A stretch of 64,000 nucleotides of DNA from Acinetobacter pragensis (lineage in GTDB: Bacteria > Pseudomonadota > Gammaproteobacteria > Pseudomonadales > Moraxellaceae). The stretch spans positions 62,001 through 126,000 of the forward strand of contig NZ_LUAW01000015.1 of assembly GCF_001605895.1 (NCBI RefSeq), given 5' to 3'. The first letter of the stretch is position 1, and each line of letters starts with the position of its first letter. Below the pieces are notes generated by a model. The model did not search any database. It was given only the letters and a program-made list of their open reading frames with translations, and was not told the origin of the DNA. Position numbers and translations under genes: made by a program. Positions 1 through 8,920 of the stretch are shown here, piece by piece.

Positions 1-95
1 AAACCGAATTTGCCAGCCAGTGCAATCATGGACGCCCAACATGGCGCGCGTTTCCATTGGCTCAGCTAGATAAACTATTTGCTCGGGGAGAGTAG
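1..95 (+). CDS. mutL: DNA mismatch repair protein MutL, C-terminal end (partial)
   Basis: Only the last 30 codons and the stop are present, in the frame starting at base 3. The residues CNHGRPTW match the conserved C-terminal CPHGRPT-type motif of the MutL dimerisation domain, and the protein ends in a short tail after an LAQLDKLF segment. The stop lies 6 bases before miaA, which is the mutL-miaA order common in gammaproteobacteria. MutL couples MutS mismatch recognition to downstream strand removal. The call rests on the motif plus this gene order, because the rest of the gene lies outside the window. Confidence 0.85.
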   Translation, partial: TEFASQCNHGRPTWRAFPLAQLDKLFARGE

Positions 96-101
96 CGTTA
101 C

Positions 102-1046
102 ATGTCAAATCAACTGCCGGTCATCAATTTAATGGGGCCCACCGCAAGCGGAAAAACCGCTTTGGCATGTCAACTTTACGAGCAAGGCGATTTCGAGCTG
201 ATTTCCGTCGATTCTGCGCTGGTTTTTAAAGACATGGACATAGGTACGGCTAAGCCTACAAAAGAAGAGCAGGCGCGCTATCCGCATCATCTGATCGATA
301 TAATCAGCCCATTAGAAGTTTATTCGGCGGCTCAATTTGTTGATGACGCCAGTATTCTGATTGAAGACATGCATGCGCGAGGTAAAACTCCCATCTTGGT
401 CGGCGGTACGATGCTGTATTTCAAAGCATTGCTGGAAGGCTTGTCGTCCAATTTGCCCAGCGCTGATTATGCTGTACGCGCTGAGATTGAGGCCAAGGCT
501 GCGCATGAGGGATGGGAGGCGGTATTCGCTGAACTTTGTCAGGCAGACCCATTGGCTGGACAGAAGTTTAATGTAAGTGATAAACAGCGGATTATCCGTG
601 CATTGGAAGTGTTTAAGCTCACGGGTGAGCCAATAACGAAATTACAGGCAGAACAGCCTAAAAATTTACCATATAAATACAATTTCTATAATTATGCATT
701 AATGCCTGATCGATTCGAATTGCACAAGCGCATAGAAAAAAGATTAGAAATCATGTGGCGTATCGGATTTTTAAATGAAGTGAAAGGCTTAATGAAAAAA
801 TACGATTTAGATGCAAATCTTCCTTCAATGCGTTCAGTTGGTTACCGACAAGCGCTCGAATTTCTTAAAAATAGTGACCAAAGTGACAAAAAGCGTGCTG
901 AAATGGAGGATAGGGCGCTCTTTGCAACACGACAACTTGCTAAACGTCAATATACATGGTTGAGATCTTTGCAAGAAAAGCATAAATTTACTACATATTT
1001 TACTCTCGAGCAGGCTCAAGAAGACTTGCGAAACTGGCACGGATAA
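102..1046 (+). CDS. miaA: tRNA dimethylallyltransferase MiaA
   Basis: MiaA transfers a dimethylallyl group from DMAPP to the N6 of A37 in tRNAs that read UNN codons. The 314 residues match the usual family length. The P-loop GPTASGKT is at residues 12-19, followed by a DSALVF segment (the family's DSxQvY-like site), GTAKP, and HHLID, all in the expected order. The C-terminal part has the [10 protein letters not shown] motif typical of the family. The gene lies 6 bases after mutL and 91 bases before hfq, so mutL-miaA-hfq is conserved here. Nothing looks broken. Confidence 0.97.
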   Translation: MSNQLPVINLMGPTASGKTALACQLYEQGDFELISVDSALVFKDMDIGTAKPTKEEQARYPHHLIDIISPLEVYSAAQFVDDASILIEDMHARGKTPILVGGTMLYFKALLEGLSSNLPSADYAVRAEIEAKAAHEGWEAVFAELCQADPLAGQKFNVSDKQRIIRALEVFKLTGEPITKLQAEQPKNLPYKYNFYNYALMPDRFELHKRIEKRLEIMWRIGFLNEVKGLMKKYDLDANLPSMRSVGYRQALEFLKNSDQSDKKRAEMEDRALFATRQLAKRQYTWLRSLQEKHKFTTYFTLEQAQEDLRNWHG

Positions 1047-1137
1047 AGCAAAATTTAGCTACTGCCTTTTTTATAATTTTTAATTGAAAAATAAAGGTAG
1101 TTTTTGCGCTGATTTTTAATTTTTTTGGAGTTATAAC

Positions 1138-1665
1138 ATGTCTAAAGGTCAAACTTTACAAGATCCGTTCTTAAATTCTCTCCGTAAAGAACGCATTCCA
1201 GTTTCTATTTTCCTTGTTAATGGTATTAAATTGCAAGGTCATATTGAATCTTTTGATCAATATGTAGTTTTACTGAAAAACACAGTAAGCCAAATGGTTT
1301 ATAAACACGCGATTTCTACAGTTGTTCCAGCACGTAACCCACGTCCTGCTGGCGCGCCTGCTGGTGCACAAGGTGCAGGCGGCTTCGGCGGCGCTCAAGG
1401 TCAAGGCGGCTTCGGCGGCGCTCAAGGTCAAGGCGGCTTCGGCGGTCAAGGCGGCTTCGGCGGTCAAGGCGGCTTCGGCGGTCAAGGCGCTGGCTTCGGC
1501 GGTCAAGGCGGCTTCGGCGGTCAAGGCGCTGGCTTCGGCGGTCAAGGCGGCTTCGGCGGTCAAGGCGGCTTTGGCGGTCAAGGCGGCGGCTTCGGCGGTC
1601 AAGGCGCTGGTTTCGAAGGTGAAACTAAATTTGAAGATTCTCAAGATGACGAAAACAATCGTTAA
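1138..1665 (+). CDS. hfq: RNA chaperone Hfq with long glycine-rich tail
   Basis: Hfq forms a hexameric ring that pairs small RNAs with mRNAs. Residues 1 to about 66 are the Sm-like core: the N-terminal [12 protein letters not shown] region, the [15 protein letters not shown]m1 strand, and the [11 protein letters not shown]m2 signature. After that the protein runs into about 100 residues built mostly of GGFGGQ-type repeats and ends in an acidic tail (EDSQDDE). Most Hfq proteins are about 70-110 residues. The long Gly-rich C-terminus is a known hallmark of Moraxellaceae Hfq. A GGAG ribosome-binding site lies upstream of the ATG. A strong terminator follows at 1675-1706. Confidence 0.98.
   Translation: MSKGQTLQDPFLNSLRKERIPVSIFLVNGIKLQGHIESFDQYVVLLKNTVSQMVYKHAISTVVPARNPRPAGAPAGAQGAGGFGGAQGQGGFGGAQGQGGFGGQGGFGGQGGFGGQGAGFGGQGGFGGQGAGFGGQGGFGGQGGFGGQGGGFGGQGAGFEGETKFEDSQDDENNR
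1376..1612 (+). repeat. In-frame tandem repeat coding the Hfq GGFGGQ tail
   Basis: A near-perfect repeat of an 18-base unit (GGCGGCTTCGGCGGTCAA), with 3-base insertions in some copies adding Ala or Gly. Third positions are strongly GC-rich compared with the Hfq core. All changes keep the reading frame. Such tracts can gain or lose units by replication slippage, so the tail length probably varies between strains; this is inference. Confidence 0.9.
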
Positions 1666-1674
1666 TTAAGAATT

Positions 1675-1706
1675 AAAAAAAGCCTCTTTTAAAAGAGGCT
1701 TTTTTT
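1675..1706 (+). terminator. Rho-independent terminator after hfq
   Basis: AGCCTCTTTT pairs with AAAAGAGGCT (1681-1700) and is followed by six T. An A run precedes the stem, so it may also act on the opposite strand. Confidence 0.9.
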
Positions 1707-1724
1707 ATACGTTTAAATTGCTTG

Positions 1725-1754
1725 AAAAAAACCAGCGTTAGAGCTGGTTTTTTT
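1725..1754 (-). terminator. Rho-independent terminator after surA (bidirectional)
   Basis: ACCAGC (1731-1736) pairs with GCTGGT (1743-1748), flanked by A and T runs on both sides. It sits 13 bases beyond the surA stop and separates the convergent hfq and surA transcripts. Confidence 0.88.
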
Positions 1755-1767
1755 ATTGAAACAAGTT

Positions 1768-3087
1768 TTAAGACTTGTTCTTTTTACGGTCGAGGCTTGG
1801 ATCTTTGATATCAACGAATGCATTGTTGCGGATTTCACGCAGCCAGCTGTCCAGTTCAGCATCAAACTGACGTTCTCCCAGCAGCTGTCTCGCCATGCGC
1901 TCTTGATATTCTCGAGTCATGTCTTGCTGGCGGGTGTCGGTTACTTGAAGGATATGCCAGCCGAACTGTGATTGAAATGGCTCGCTGATTTGGCCTTTCG
2001 CTGTATTTTTCATTTTCTCATCAAACTCTGGAACCATTGTGCCAGGCGTAACCCAGCCTAAGCTGCCGCCATCTCGCGCAGATCCTGGATCGTTTGAATA
2101 AGTGGCTGCCAATACAGTAAAGTCTTCACCTTTTTGCAGGCGGCTGTACAAGCTGTCGATTATCTGCTTAGCATTTTCAGGGCTGACTACTTCAGAAGGC
2201 TGAATTAAGATATGGCGCGTTTGATATTGCGGGACAATGGCTTTTTGTTCACCGCTTTTGCGTTCAACCAATTTCAGTACATGAATGCCGTCTCGGACAG
2301 GGATCAGTTCAGTTGTTTGGCCAGGCTGTAATGGGCTGACGCGCGCTGCCAATTCAGCAGGGATATCAGACAGGCTGCGGAAGCCCATATCAGCGCCTTC
2401 GACTTTAACGGCGCTGTTCGAGAATTTTTTACCGATGGCTGCGACGTCATTGCTGTTGGTGAGTTCAGTCTTGACTTCTTTGGCGATTTTTTGCACCGCA
2501 GCATCATTGCCGTCACCTGAAATGCGGACATGCAGTACATGTGCCTGATTGCCCATAGCCGCTTGGCCTTGCGGTGAGTTTAAGAAGTTTTTGACATCTG
2601 AGTCGCTGATTTGAATGCGGGATGTCACAATTTGCTGGCGCAGGCGGTTAATCGCTAAATCTTCCGCAATGCGGCCGCGTAATGAAGAATAGGTATTCGG
2701 TGCGATTTTATCCAGTTTTTGCTGAAACGCTTCAAGGCTTGGTGAACCTGAATCTTTTGCAACTTTAAGCACGGCTTCATTCAAGCTTTTTTCATCTGGC
2801 TTAATGTTGTAGCGCTTGACCTGCTCCAGCTGAGCTTGACGGGTAATCAGCAGTTCTAATGCCTGCTGCTGCAAATACTGTTCAGGCGGTACGGTTTTCT
2901 TTTGCGCTTCCAGCTGATGTTTTACTTCTGCAATGCTTTGTTCTAAATCACTGCGCAGAATTACGCTATTGTCCACAACAGCAACAACTTCATCTTTAGG
3001 TTGAGCAGCAAAGGTTGGCAATGATGCAGAAAGGCAAATAGCAAGTGCTGTCGCTTTAAAAACGCGTTTTAACTGTAATGTCTTCAT
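1768..3087 (-). CDS. surA: Periplasmic chaperone and peptidyl-prolyl isomerase SurA
   Basis: SurA escorts unfolded outer-membrane proteins, including LptD, through the periplasm. A signal peptide is clear (KTLQLKRVFKATALAIC, then a cleavage-like TFAAQ). A SurA N-terminal domain and two parvulin domains follow. The second parvulin domain is well conserved (RHILIQ, GSLGWVTPG, EPFQSQFGWHILQV) and the first is more degenerate. The ATG at 3087 is chosen over an ATG 15 bases upstream because it gives a normal signal peptide and shares its A with the lptD stop (TAATG), which indicates translational coupling to lptD. Length is 439 residues, close to the family norm. Confidence 0.95.
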   Translation of the reverse strand: MKTLQLKRVFKATALAICLSASLPTFAAQPKDEVVAVVDNSVILRSDLEQSIAEVKHQLEAQKKTVPPEQYLQQQALELLITRQAQLEQVKRYNIKPDEKSLNEAVLKVAKDSGSPSLEAFQQKLDKIAPNTYSSLRGRIAEDLAINRLRQQIVTSRIQISDSDVKNFLNSPQGQAAMGNQAHVLHVRISGDGNDAAVQKIAKEVKTELTNSNDVAAIGKKFSNSAVKVEGADMGFRSLSDIPAELAARVSPLQPGQTTELIPVRDGIHVLKLVERKSGEQKAIVPQYQTRHILIQPSEVVSPENAKQIIDSLYSRLQKGEDFTVLAATYSNDPGSARDGGSLGWVTPGTMVPEFDEKMKNTAKGQISEPFQSQFGWHILQVTDTRQQDMTREYQERMARQLLGERQFDAELDSWLREIRNNAFVDIKDPSLDRKKNKS

Positions 3088-5582
3088 TAACGTTCTGTCC
3101 AATTTTGATTAATATTATTAAAGCCTAAAACACGGGTTTCCAATAAAGATGAAAGTTTATTATTGAAGCCGCCTAAGCCTTTAAAGGTGAATTCCGCCAT
3201 GATGGCGCGCTTAGGTTTAACACTGTCATCATTGACGTTGTCTAAATCATTGTAATAAGAGCGGCCGTACACGGATAAACCCCAGCAGCATGACTCATAG
3301 TTGACACCCAGCAGGTATTCGCGCGCGACACTGTTGTCAATGTCGTATTGAGCATGGCCCACTAAACGCCAGTTGTTGTGTACCGGCTGAATGAAAGAGG
3401 CAACGACCTGATCATAGCTGTCTTGACGGTTCGGCAAGTAGCGGCGGTTAAAATAGCCTAAATTGTATAAATTGCCTTGATCGCCGGTGTAGTACATTTG
3501 TACATCACGCTGCGCATTGTCGCCATTGGACATCCATGCGCCATTCGCACTGACTCTGAAGCGTTCAGACAGCTGGCTGGACAAACTGATGACAGGGCCT
3601 GTATGGCGTTCATGGTCAATCTCATCTGCGGTATTATTTAAAGTTACGCGGCGGTCTTCAAAATAATAGCTTTGACCGACACTGGCTTTCAGGCGTTCTA
3701 AGCCAATTTCATCAAATAAGCTGTAGCTTAAGCCCAAAGAAGCGAAGTTGTTGTCTTCTAGGCGGTCATGGCCATAAAAGCGGTTCGGACTGAACAGCTG
3801 ATCATAGCTGATGGATGCGGTTGTAGAGTCAAAGTTTGGATGGCTGTCCTGATTGCGGTAGGGCGCATAGGCATAAAATGCACGCGGCGTCAGGGTTTGC
3901 AGGTATTTGCCTTGCTTTTCAAAAATTAAGCCAGTATCCAAAGTAAACTGTGGAACGGTAATCGATTTGGTTTCACTTGATGATGTTGATGCTGAATCTG
4001 TTGCGCCATTGTTTTGATAATATTGAACAGTGTCTTTATCAAAGAAGGTGTTGACATTTCGTACCGAAACTTCAGGAATCACAAATGACCATGGCGTCAT
4101 GTAGTTGTAACGTACACTGAAGTCATTATAAATACGTGTGCCGCTTGGTTCGAAGCTGCGGTTTTGATTGCCTGCGTAATCGTTATAATCGCTGATGTCT
4201 TTTTTGAAGTAGGCAGTATCGTTATTGAATTCGTATTGAAAGCCGATTGGGCTGCCATGCTTATAATTCAGCAAGAATTGCGGTAAGCGGGCATATGGGC
4301 GGTCTTCATCTTTAACCGTTTTATCCAATGTTTGAAAGTCTTCTACTTTCAATTGCGCTTTTAGGCCAGGAATGCCGTTTTTATAATTCAGTTCCCATGC
4401 GCGGCGCAGGTTCAAATCCGTTTTAGAATTTGGATTATTGTTTAAATCGGTAAAGTAGTCTTTGTCTGATGCATAGTTGAAATCTAAATTGGTACTGAAC
4501 TGCTCATTCAGGTCCCATTTATGCAAAACATGCAAATCCTTACGGTCTTTATCGTCATAGCTTTTGTCGGAAGCTAAGTAGCCGCCCCAGATCATGCCGG
4601 CACCGTAATTTTCAGTCAGGAAGCGGAATTCGCCTTCCAGCATCGGACCGCGGTCGCTGATAAAGCGCGGTGTAATCGTTGCATCGTAGTTTGGCGCAAG
4701 ATTCAGGTAAACCGGCACTCCAAGCTCGACACCGCCGTCATTGGTAAAGCCGAAACTTGGCGTCAGGATACCTGTGGTGCGGCGGTCATCAATTGGAAAG
4801 TTAAAATAAGGAACCGCCATCACTGGAACATTTTTGACGTAAAGCTTTGTTCCTGTGGTTTCACCGCGTCCAGTTTCCTGATTCAGCTTAATTTTGTTGG
4901 CTTGAATTTTCCACGTCGGTGTTTCACCGGGCGGGCAGGTACTGTAAGTGGCATTTTCCAGTTCGACAGTTTGTTCTGATGTGCGTGAAATTTTTTCAGC
5001 GCTGCCGTGCGCATGGCTTTGCTCAGAGATATACAGGCTGTTGCTTAAATCACCCTGCTGGGTTTTTAAGTTGTAATTAATCGAGTCACTTTCTGAAAGC
5101 AGCCCAGCCTGCGCCATTTGCACATGGCCTGATGCGTTGGCATAAGTTTGGGTTTTATCGATTTTAATCTGATCTGCACGGATTTGGCGGCCTTCTTGGT
5201 CAATGACGACATTGCCTTCAAGAATAGAGTCGCCATTCGGGTCAAAGTGACCGTAATCGGCAGTCACTGTTGATGTCGCCTGATCTGCTGGAACTGGCTT
5301 TACATCTGGGGAAATTGGGGTGACCCATGCGCCTTGGCAGTATGCGGAACTTAATTGAAGTCCTTGGCGCTGCTGCGCTTCTGGCGCTGACTTGTCGACA
5401 TAGTATTGTTCAAAGAAACTTTGGCCGGGGTAAGCTTCAGAAATCGTTTGTTTTAATTGTTCTGCGTCATTTTCGGCAGAAGCAGGCGATGCCGCAAAGC
5501 TTGATACTGAGCTGCCGCAAAGAAGAGTTAAGATCGCAGTCGCTAAAGGATTAAATTTAAACTGATGCTTCATTTGTCTCAT
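3087..5582 (-). CDS. lptD: LPS-assembly outer membrane protein LptD
   Basis: LptD is the outer-membrane barrel that, with the LptE lipoprotein, inserts LPS into the outer leaflet. The 831-residue protein has an N-terminal signal peptide, an OstA/LptA-like jellyroll (about residues 110-250, with repeated beta-strand units) and a large C-terminal barrel rich in aromatic beta-strands. Four Cys residues are visible: one in SSAYCQG, one in YSTCPPG, and an adjacent pair in ESCCWG. This matches the four cysteines that form the inter-domain disulfides in E. coli LptD. An alternative ATG lies three codons downstream (MKHQFK). The gene is first in an operon with surA. Confidence 0.96.
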   Translation of the reverse strand: MRQMKHQFKFNPLATAILTLLCGSSVSSFAASPASAENDAEQLKQTISEAYPGQSFFEQYYVDKSAPEAQQRQGLQLSSAYCQGAWVTPISPDVKPVPADQATSTVTADYGHFDPNGDSILEGNVVIDQEGRQIRADQIKIDKTQTYANASGHVQMAQAGLLSESDSINYNLKTQQGDLSNSLYISEQSHAHGSAEKISRTSEQTVELENATYSTCPPGETPTWKIQANKIKLNQETGRGETTGTKLYVKNVPVMAVPYFNFPIDDRRTTGILTPSFGFTNDGGVELGVPVYLNLAPNYDATITPRFISDRGPMLEGEFRFLTENYGAGMIWGGYLASDKSYDDKDRKDLHVLHKWDLNEQFSTNLDFNYASDKDYFTDLNNNPNSKTDLNLRRAWELNYKNGIPGLKAQLKVEDFQTLDKTVKDEDRPYARLPQFLLNYKHGSPIGFQYEFNNDTAYFKKDISDYNDYAGNQNRSFEPSGTRIYNDFSVRYNYMTPWSFVIPEVSVRNVNTFFDKDTVQYYQNNGATDSASTSSSETKSITVPQFTLDTGLIFEKQGKYLQTLTPRAFYAYAPYRNQDSHPNFDSTTASISYDQLFSPNRFYGHDRLEDNNFASLGLSYSLFDEIGLERLKASVGQSYYFEDRRVTLNNTADEIDHERHTGPVISLSSQLSERFRVSANGAWMSNGDNAQRDVQMYYTGDQGNLYNLGYFNRRYLPNRQDSYDQVVASFIQPVHNNWRLVGHAQYDIDNSVAREYLLGVNYESCCWGLSVYGRSYYNDLDNVNDDSVKPKRAIMAEFTFKGLGGFNNKLSSLLETRVLGFNNINQNWTER

Positions 5583-5693
5583 TAACCAAGAGTGCTTTAT
5601 CGCAATTAATTATTGTCGCATCATAGAGAAAAAGTTGATAAGTAGCTACACTTAGCACTTTAAAAACTCAGCCTGTATTAGAATTTATTGCAA

Positions 5694-6707
5694 ATGAATA
5701 CACCACGTGAACAATCAATCCAATCATGGATCACATCTGTACTTGGTTCAGATCAATTTGAAACTCATTTTTTAGCAGGCGATGCAAGCTTCCGTCGTTA
5801 CGCACGAATCAAATTGAATAATAAAACATTTATGCTCATGGATGCACCTCCAGAAAAAGAAGATTGTGTGCCTTTTGTGACGATTGATGAATTTTTTGAT
5901 GCCCATGGCGTGCGCGTGCCGCATATTGTGGCTAAAGACTTGGAACAAGGCTTTCTTTTACTGGAAGATTTTGGCGATGTTTTGCTCTCTGCACTGTTAA
6001 ATAATGAAACAGTAGACAGCTATTATGCGCAAAGCTTTGCGCAATTGATTCATTTGCAGTCTATTGATGGCGTGAGCCACTTTCCTGAATATTCATACGA
6101 AAAGCTGATGTCTGAAATGGCGCTGCTGACTGACTGGATGCTGCCGTCATTGCAAATTCTGCCGACGGCGGATGAAAGTGCATTAATTAAGCGCAGTTTT
6201 GCGATTTTGGTCAATGCTGCTTTGGCGCAGCCACAAGTTATTGTGCACCGTGATTTTCATAGCCGCAATTTAATGGTGCTGGCGGATGAGCAAGAGCAGG
6301 GTGTGATTGATTTTCAGGATGCTGTGATTGGCGCAGATACTTATGATTTGATTTCAATTACCCGTGATGCTTATGTGCAGTGGAGTCCTGAGCGTGTCTA
6401 CAGCTGGTTCAAGGCTTTCTATGATTTACTGCCAGCATCTGCAAAAGAAGGCCGTGATTTTGAACAGTTTAAAAAAGATGCAGATTTTATGGCGATTCAG
6501 CGCCACATTAAAATTTTAGGCATTTTTGTACGATTGTTTGAGCGTGACGGCAAGTCCGGCTATTTAAAAGATCTGCCGCGCGTGATGTGGTATTTGCTGG
6601 AAGAAAGCAAACCGTATGCAGAATTACAACCGTTTATGCAATTTATTCGCGATAAAGTAATGCCGAAATTTGAAGCTAAATACGGTATTTACGAGGTGGT
6701 TGCATAA
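5694..6707 (+). CDS. amgK: N-acetylmuramate/N-acetylglucosamine kinase AmgK
   Basis: This is an aminoglycoside-phosphotransferase-fold sugar kinase of 337 residues. The catalytic loop HRDFHSRNL (about 185-193) and the metal-binding IDFQD (about 205-209) are intact. In Pseudomonas, AmgK phosphorylates anomeric MurNAc or GlcNAc during cell-wall recycling and its gene pairs with murU beside lptD. The same arrangement is seen here, with amgK divergent from lptD and overlapping murU by one base (TAATG). The start at 5694 is preferred over a TTG six bases earlier. The ribosome-binding site is poor. The neighbours make a generic phosphotransferase unlikely. Confidence 0.9.
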   Translation: MNTPREQSIQSWITSVLGSDQFETHFLAGDASFRRYARIKLNNKTFMLMDAPPEKEDCVPFVTIDEFFDAHGVRVPHIVAKDLEQGFLLLEDFGDVLLSALLNNETVDSYYAQSFAQLIHLQSIDGVSHFPEYSYEKLMSEMALLTDWMLPSLQILPTADESALIKRSFAILVNAALAQPQVIVHRDFHSRNLMVLADEQEQGVIDFQDAVIGADTYDLISITRDAYVQWSPERVYSWFKAFYDLLPASAKEGRDFEQFKKDADFMAIQRHIKILGIFVRLFERDGKSGYLKDLPRVMWYLLEESKPYAELQPFMQFIRDKVMPKFEAKYGIYEVVA

Positions 6708-7396
6708 TGAAAGCGATGATTTTGGCGGCGGGTTTGGGAAATCGAATGCGGCCGCTGACATTGTATAAGCCGAAACCTTTGCTGGAAGTGGGCGGTAAGC
6801 CATTAATTGTTTGGCATATTGAAAAACTGAAAGAAATTGGCGTGACTGAAATCATCATCAACTCTGCATGGCTGGCGGATGTGCTGATTGACGCGCTGGG
6901 AGATGGCTCGCAATATGGCGTGAATATCCGCTGGACACGTGAGGCTGAAGGTTTAGAGACCGCAGGCGGCATCATTAATGCATTGCCTTTGCTGGGAACG
7001 GAACCATTTATTCTGGTGAATGGTGATGTCTGGACAACTTTTGATTTTGCTTCGCTGCTGAATGTCCAGCTTAGAGAGGATTTGGCGCATTTGGTTTTTG
7101 TTGCTAACCCGCCACAGCATCAAAAAGGCGATTTCACCCTGTCAGCAGGCCGCGCGTATACTTTTGATCAAGAGCATGCAGGTGAGCCTTTAACTTATAG
7201 CGGTGTTGCGGTTATTCATCCGAAAATGTTTGATGGGTTGGAAGCAGGAAAGCGGCCTTTGGCGCCTTTGCTGAAAAATGCAATGGAGCAAGGGAAAGTT
7301 TCAGCAGAAAAAATGCAGGCCGCTTGGGTGGATGTTGGCACTCCGGAGCGATTAAGTGCGCTGGATCTCCAGATTCGCGAAGGGATGTACGCTTAA
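6707..7396 (+). CDS. murU: N-acetylmuramate alpha-1-phosphate uridylyltransferase MurU
   Basis: This is a nucleotidyltransferase of 229 residues. It starts with the family signature LAAGLGNRMRPLT, followed by KPKPLLEVGGKPLI and the metal-site strand ILVNGDVW (about 102-109). MurU makes UDP-MurNAc from MurNAc-1-phosphate and UTP, bypassing the fosfomycin-sensitive de novo route. The one-base overlap with amgK indicates a coupled two-step pathway. It is shorter than glucose-1-phosphate thymidylyltransferases and lacks their C-terminal extension, as expected for MurU. Confidence 0.9.
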   Translation: MKAMILAAGLGNRMRPLTLYKPKPLLEVGGKPLIVWHIEKLKEIGVTEIIINSAWLADVLIDALGDGSQYGVNIRWTREAEGLETAGGIINALPLLGTEPFILVNGDVWTTFDFASLLNVQLREDLAHLVFVANPPQHQKGDFTLSAGRAYTFDQEHAGEPLTYSGVAVIHPKMFDGLEAGKRPLAPLLKNAMEQGKVSAEKMQAAWVDVGTPERLSALDLQIREGMYA

Positions 7397-7480
7397 GTGC
7401 ATATTCGCTAAGCGCTAAGTAGTGTTCCACGGCTTAGAAATCGGTATACTTCAGTTTAATTTTATTGAGATGTCTTCTTT

Positions 7481-8113
7481 ATGCATCCTTTTTTTCAAGA
7501 CTTAAAGCAAGGTAGCCAGAAGCTTGGCTTAGATTTGAGTGAAGAAGCACTGAATCTTTTGTTGAAGTATCAAGATGCGCTTGTGCTGTGGAACAAAGCT
7601 TATAATTTGACAGCTATCCGTGATCCTAAAGAAATGCTGGTGAAGCATCTTTTAGACAGTTTGAGTATTTTAAAAGATTTGCCGCCAGGCCGCCTTTTAG
7701 ATATTGGGACAGGCGGCGGCATGCCGGGTATGATCGTTGCGCTATGCCAGCCTGAACGCCAATGTGTATTGCTGGATTCAAACGGTAAAAAAATTCGATT
7801 TCTGAAGCAGTTTATTGCTGACTTAAAATTAAAAAATGTTATTGCCGTGCAAACGCGCGTAGAAAATGAAGAGAGTATTGCGGAACTAGGCAAATTCGAT
7901 GTGATTACCAGCCGAGCTTTTGCATCATTAACAGACTTTATTAGTGCATCTGTTCCCTTTATGCATGAGCAAAGCATTATTGCGTCCATGAAAGGCCTGA
8001 TTCCCAGTGAAGAGATTGAAGCTTTCAAAAATGAGTTTCACTGTCAGGTCATTGAGCTGAATGTTCCGCGGCTTGATGAACAGCGCCATTTGCTTTTGCT
8101 GAAACGTATTTAA
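7481..8113 (+). CDS. rsmG: 16S rRNA (guanine-N7)-methyltransferase RsmG
   Basis: RsmG (GidB) uses S-adenosylmethionine to methylate G527 of 16S rRNA. The SAM-binding motif DIGTGGGMPG is at residues 74-83, preceded by the family segment WNKAYNLTAIRD. A later TSRAFASL segment is also typical. Length (210) is normal. It lies directly upstream of parA-parB, the common gidB-parA-parB order, but the gidA/mnmG neighbour usual in many bacteria is absent. Loss of this gene is known to cause low-level streptomycin resistance. Confidence 0.96.
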   Translation: MHPFFQDLKQGSQKLGLDLSEEALNLLLKYQDALVLWNKAYNLTAIRDPKEMLVKHLLDSLSILKDLPPGRLLDIGTGGGMPGMIVALCQPERQCVLLDSNGKKIRFLKQFIADLKLKNVIAVQTRVENEESIAELGKFDVITSRAFASLTDFISASVPFMHEQSIIASMKGLIPSEEIEAFKNEFHCQVIELNVPRLDEQRHLLLLKRI

Positions 8114-8137
8114 TTATTTCTAAGGATTGGGGTTACC

Positions 8138-8920
8138 ATGGCACAAATTATTGCGATTGCGAACCAGAAAGGTGGTGTCGGTAAAACTACAACCGCAGTT
8201 AATTTGGCGGCGTCATTGGCTGTTTTGAAAAAGCGCGTGTTGCTTGTGGATATGGATTCACAAGGCAATGCAACCATGGGTTCAGGCATTCAAAAAAATG
8301 ATTTGCTGTACTCGGTTACAGATGTGCTGCTGGGCGAGATGCCGATAGAAACAGCGATTACGCGTGCAGAAGTCGGCTATAAAGTCTTAGGCGCCAATCG
8401 GGATCTGGCAGGCGTTGAGCTGGCGATTGCTGAACAGGAAGGGCGCGAGTTTATTTTGCGTGAAGCGCTGCAGCAGATTGACGATAAGTTTGACTACATT
8501 ATTGTGGACTGTGCGCCAAGCTTAAGCTTGATTACAGTCAATGCTTTGGCGGCTGTGGACAGTGTTTTAATTCCAATGCAGTGTGAATATTACGCGTTAG
8601 AAGGTTTGGCAGATTTAACGCAGACAATTGACCGCATCCAGCAAGCATTAAACCCTGATCTGCAGATTATTGGCGTATTGCGGACTATGTTTGATGCGCG
8701 CAATGCCTTAACGCGGGATGTTTCTGCAGAGCTGGAACAATACTTTGGCAAAAAGCTGTATGACACTGTTATTCCGCGCAATGTGCGTTTAGCGGAAGCG
8801 CCTGCGCATGGCTTGCCGGTCATTTATTTTGAAAAAAGTTCAAAAGGCGCAGTTGCATATTTAAATCTGGCAGCTGAAATGTTAAAGAAAAACAAAGTGA
8901 AAAAAGGAAGTAAAGCATGA
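8138..8920 (+). CDS. parA: Chromosome partitioning ATPase ParA (Soj)
   Basis: The deviant Walker A KGGVGKTT is at residues 11-18, followed by DMDSQGNAT and the Walker B strand IIVDCAPS. The 260 residues contain no N-terminal DNA-binding domain, so it is a chromosomal Soj-type ParA rather than a plasmid type Ia protein. ParA binds DNA nonspecifically as an ATP dimer and is cleared by ParB to move replication origins. The stop overlaps the parB start (ATGA). Position next to rsmG supports a chromosomal origin-segregation role, although no complete parS site was seen in this window. Confidence 0.96.
   Translation: MAQIIAIANQKGGVGKTTTAVNLAASLAVLKKRVLLVDMDSQGNATMGSGIQKNDLLYSVTDVLLGEMPIETAITRAEVGYKVLGANRDLAGVELAIAEQEGREFILREALQQIDDKFDYIIVDCAPSLSLITVNALAAVDSVLIPMQCEYYALEGLADLTQTIDRIQQALNPDLQIIGVLRTMFDARNALTRDVSAELEQYFGKKLYDTVIPRNVRLAEAPAHGLPVIYFEKSSKGAVAYLNLAAEMLKKNKVKKGSKA

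Noticed and set aside
1270..1669. Long open frames in other frames and on the other strand of hfq
   Set aside because: They are shadows of the repetitive GC-rich hfq tail, low in complexity (AltAeA- or AvkaA-type runs) and without start sites.
5700..5716. CACGTG-centred sequence in amgK as a parS site
   Set aside because: The flanks do not match parS on either side of the CACGTG core.
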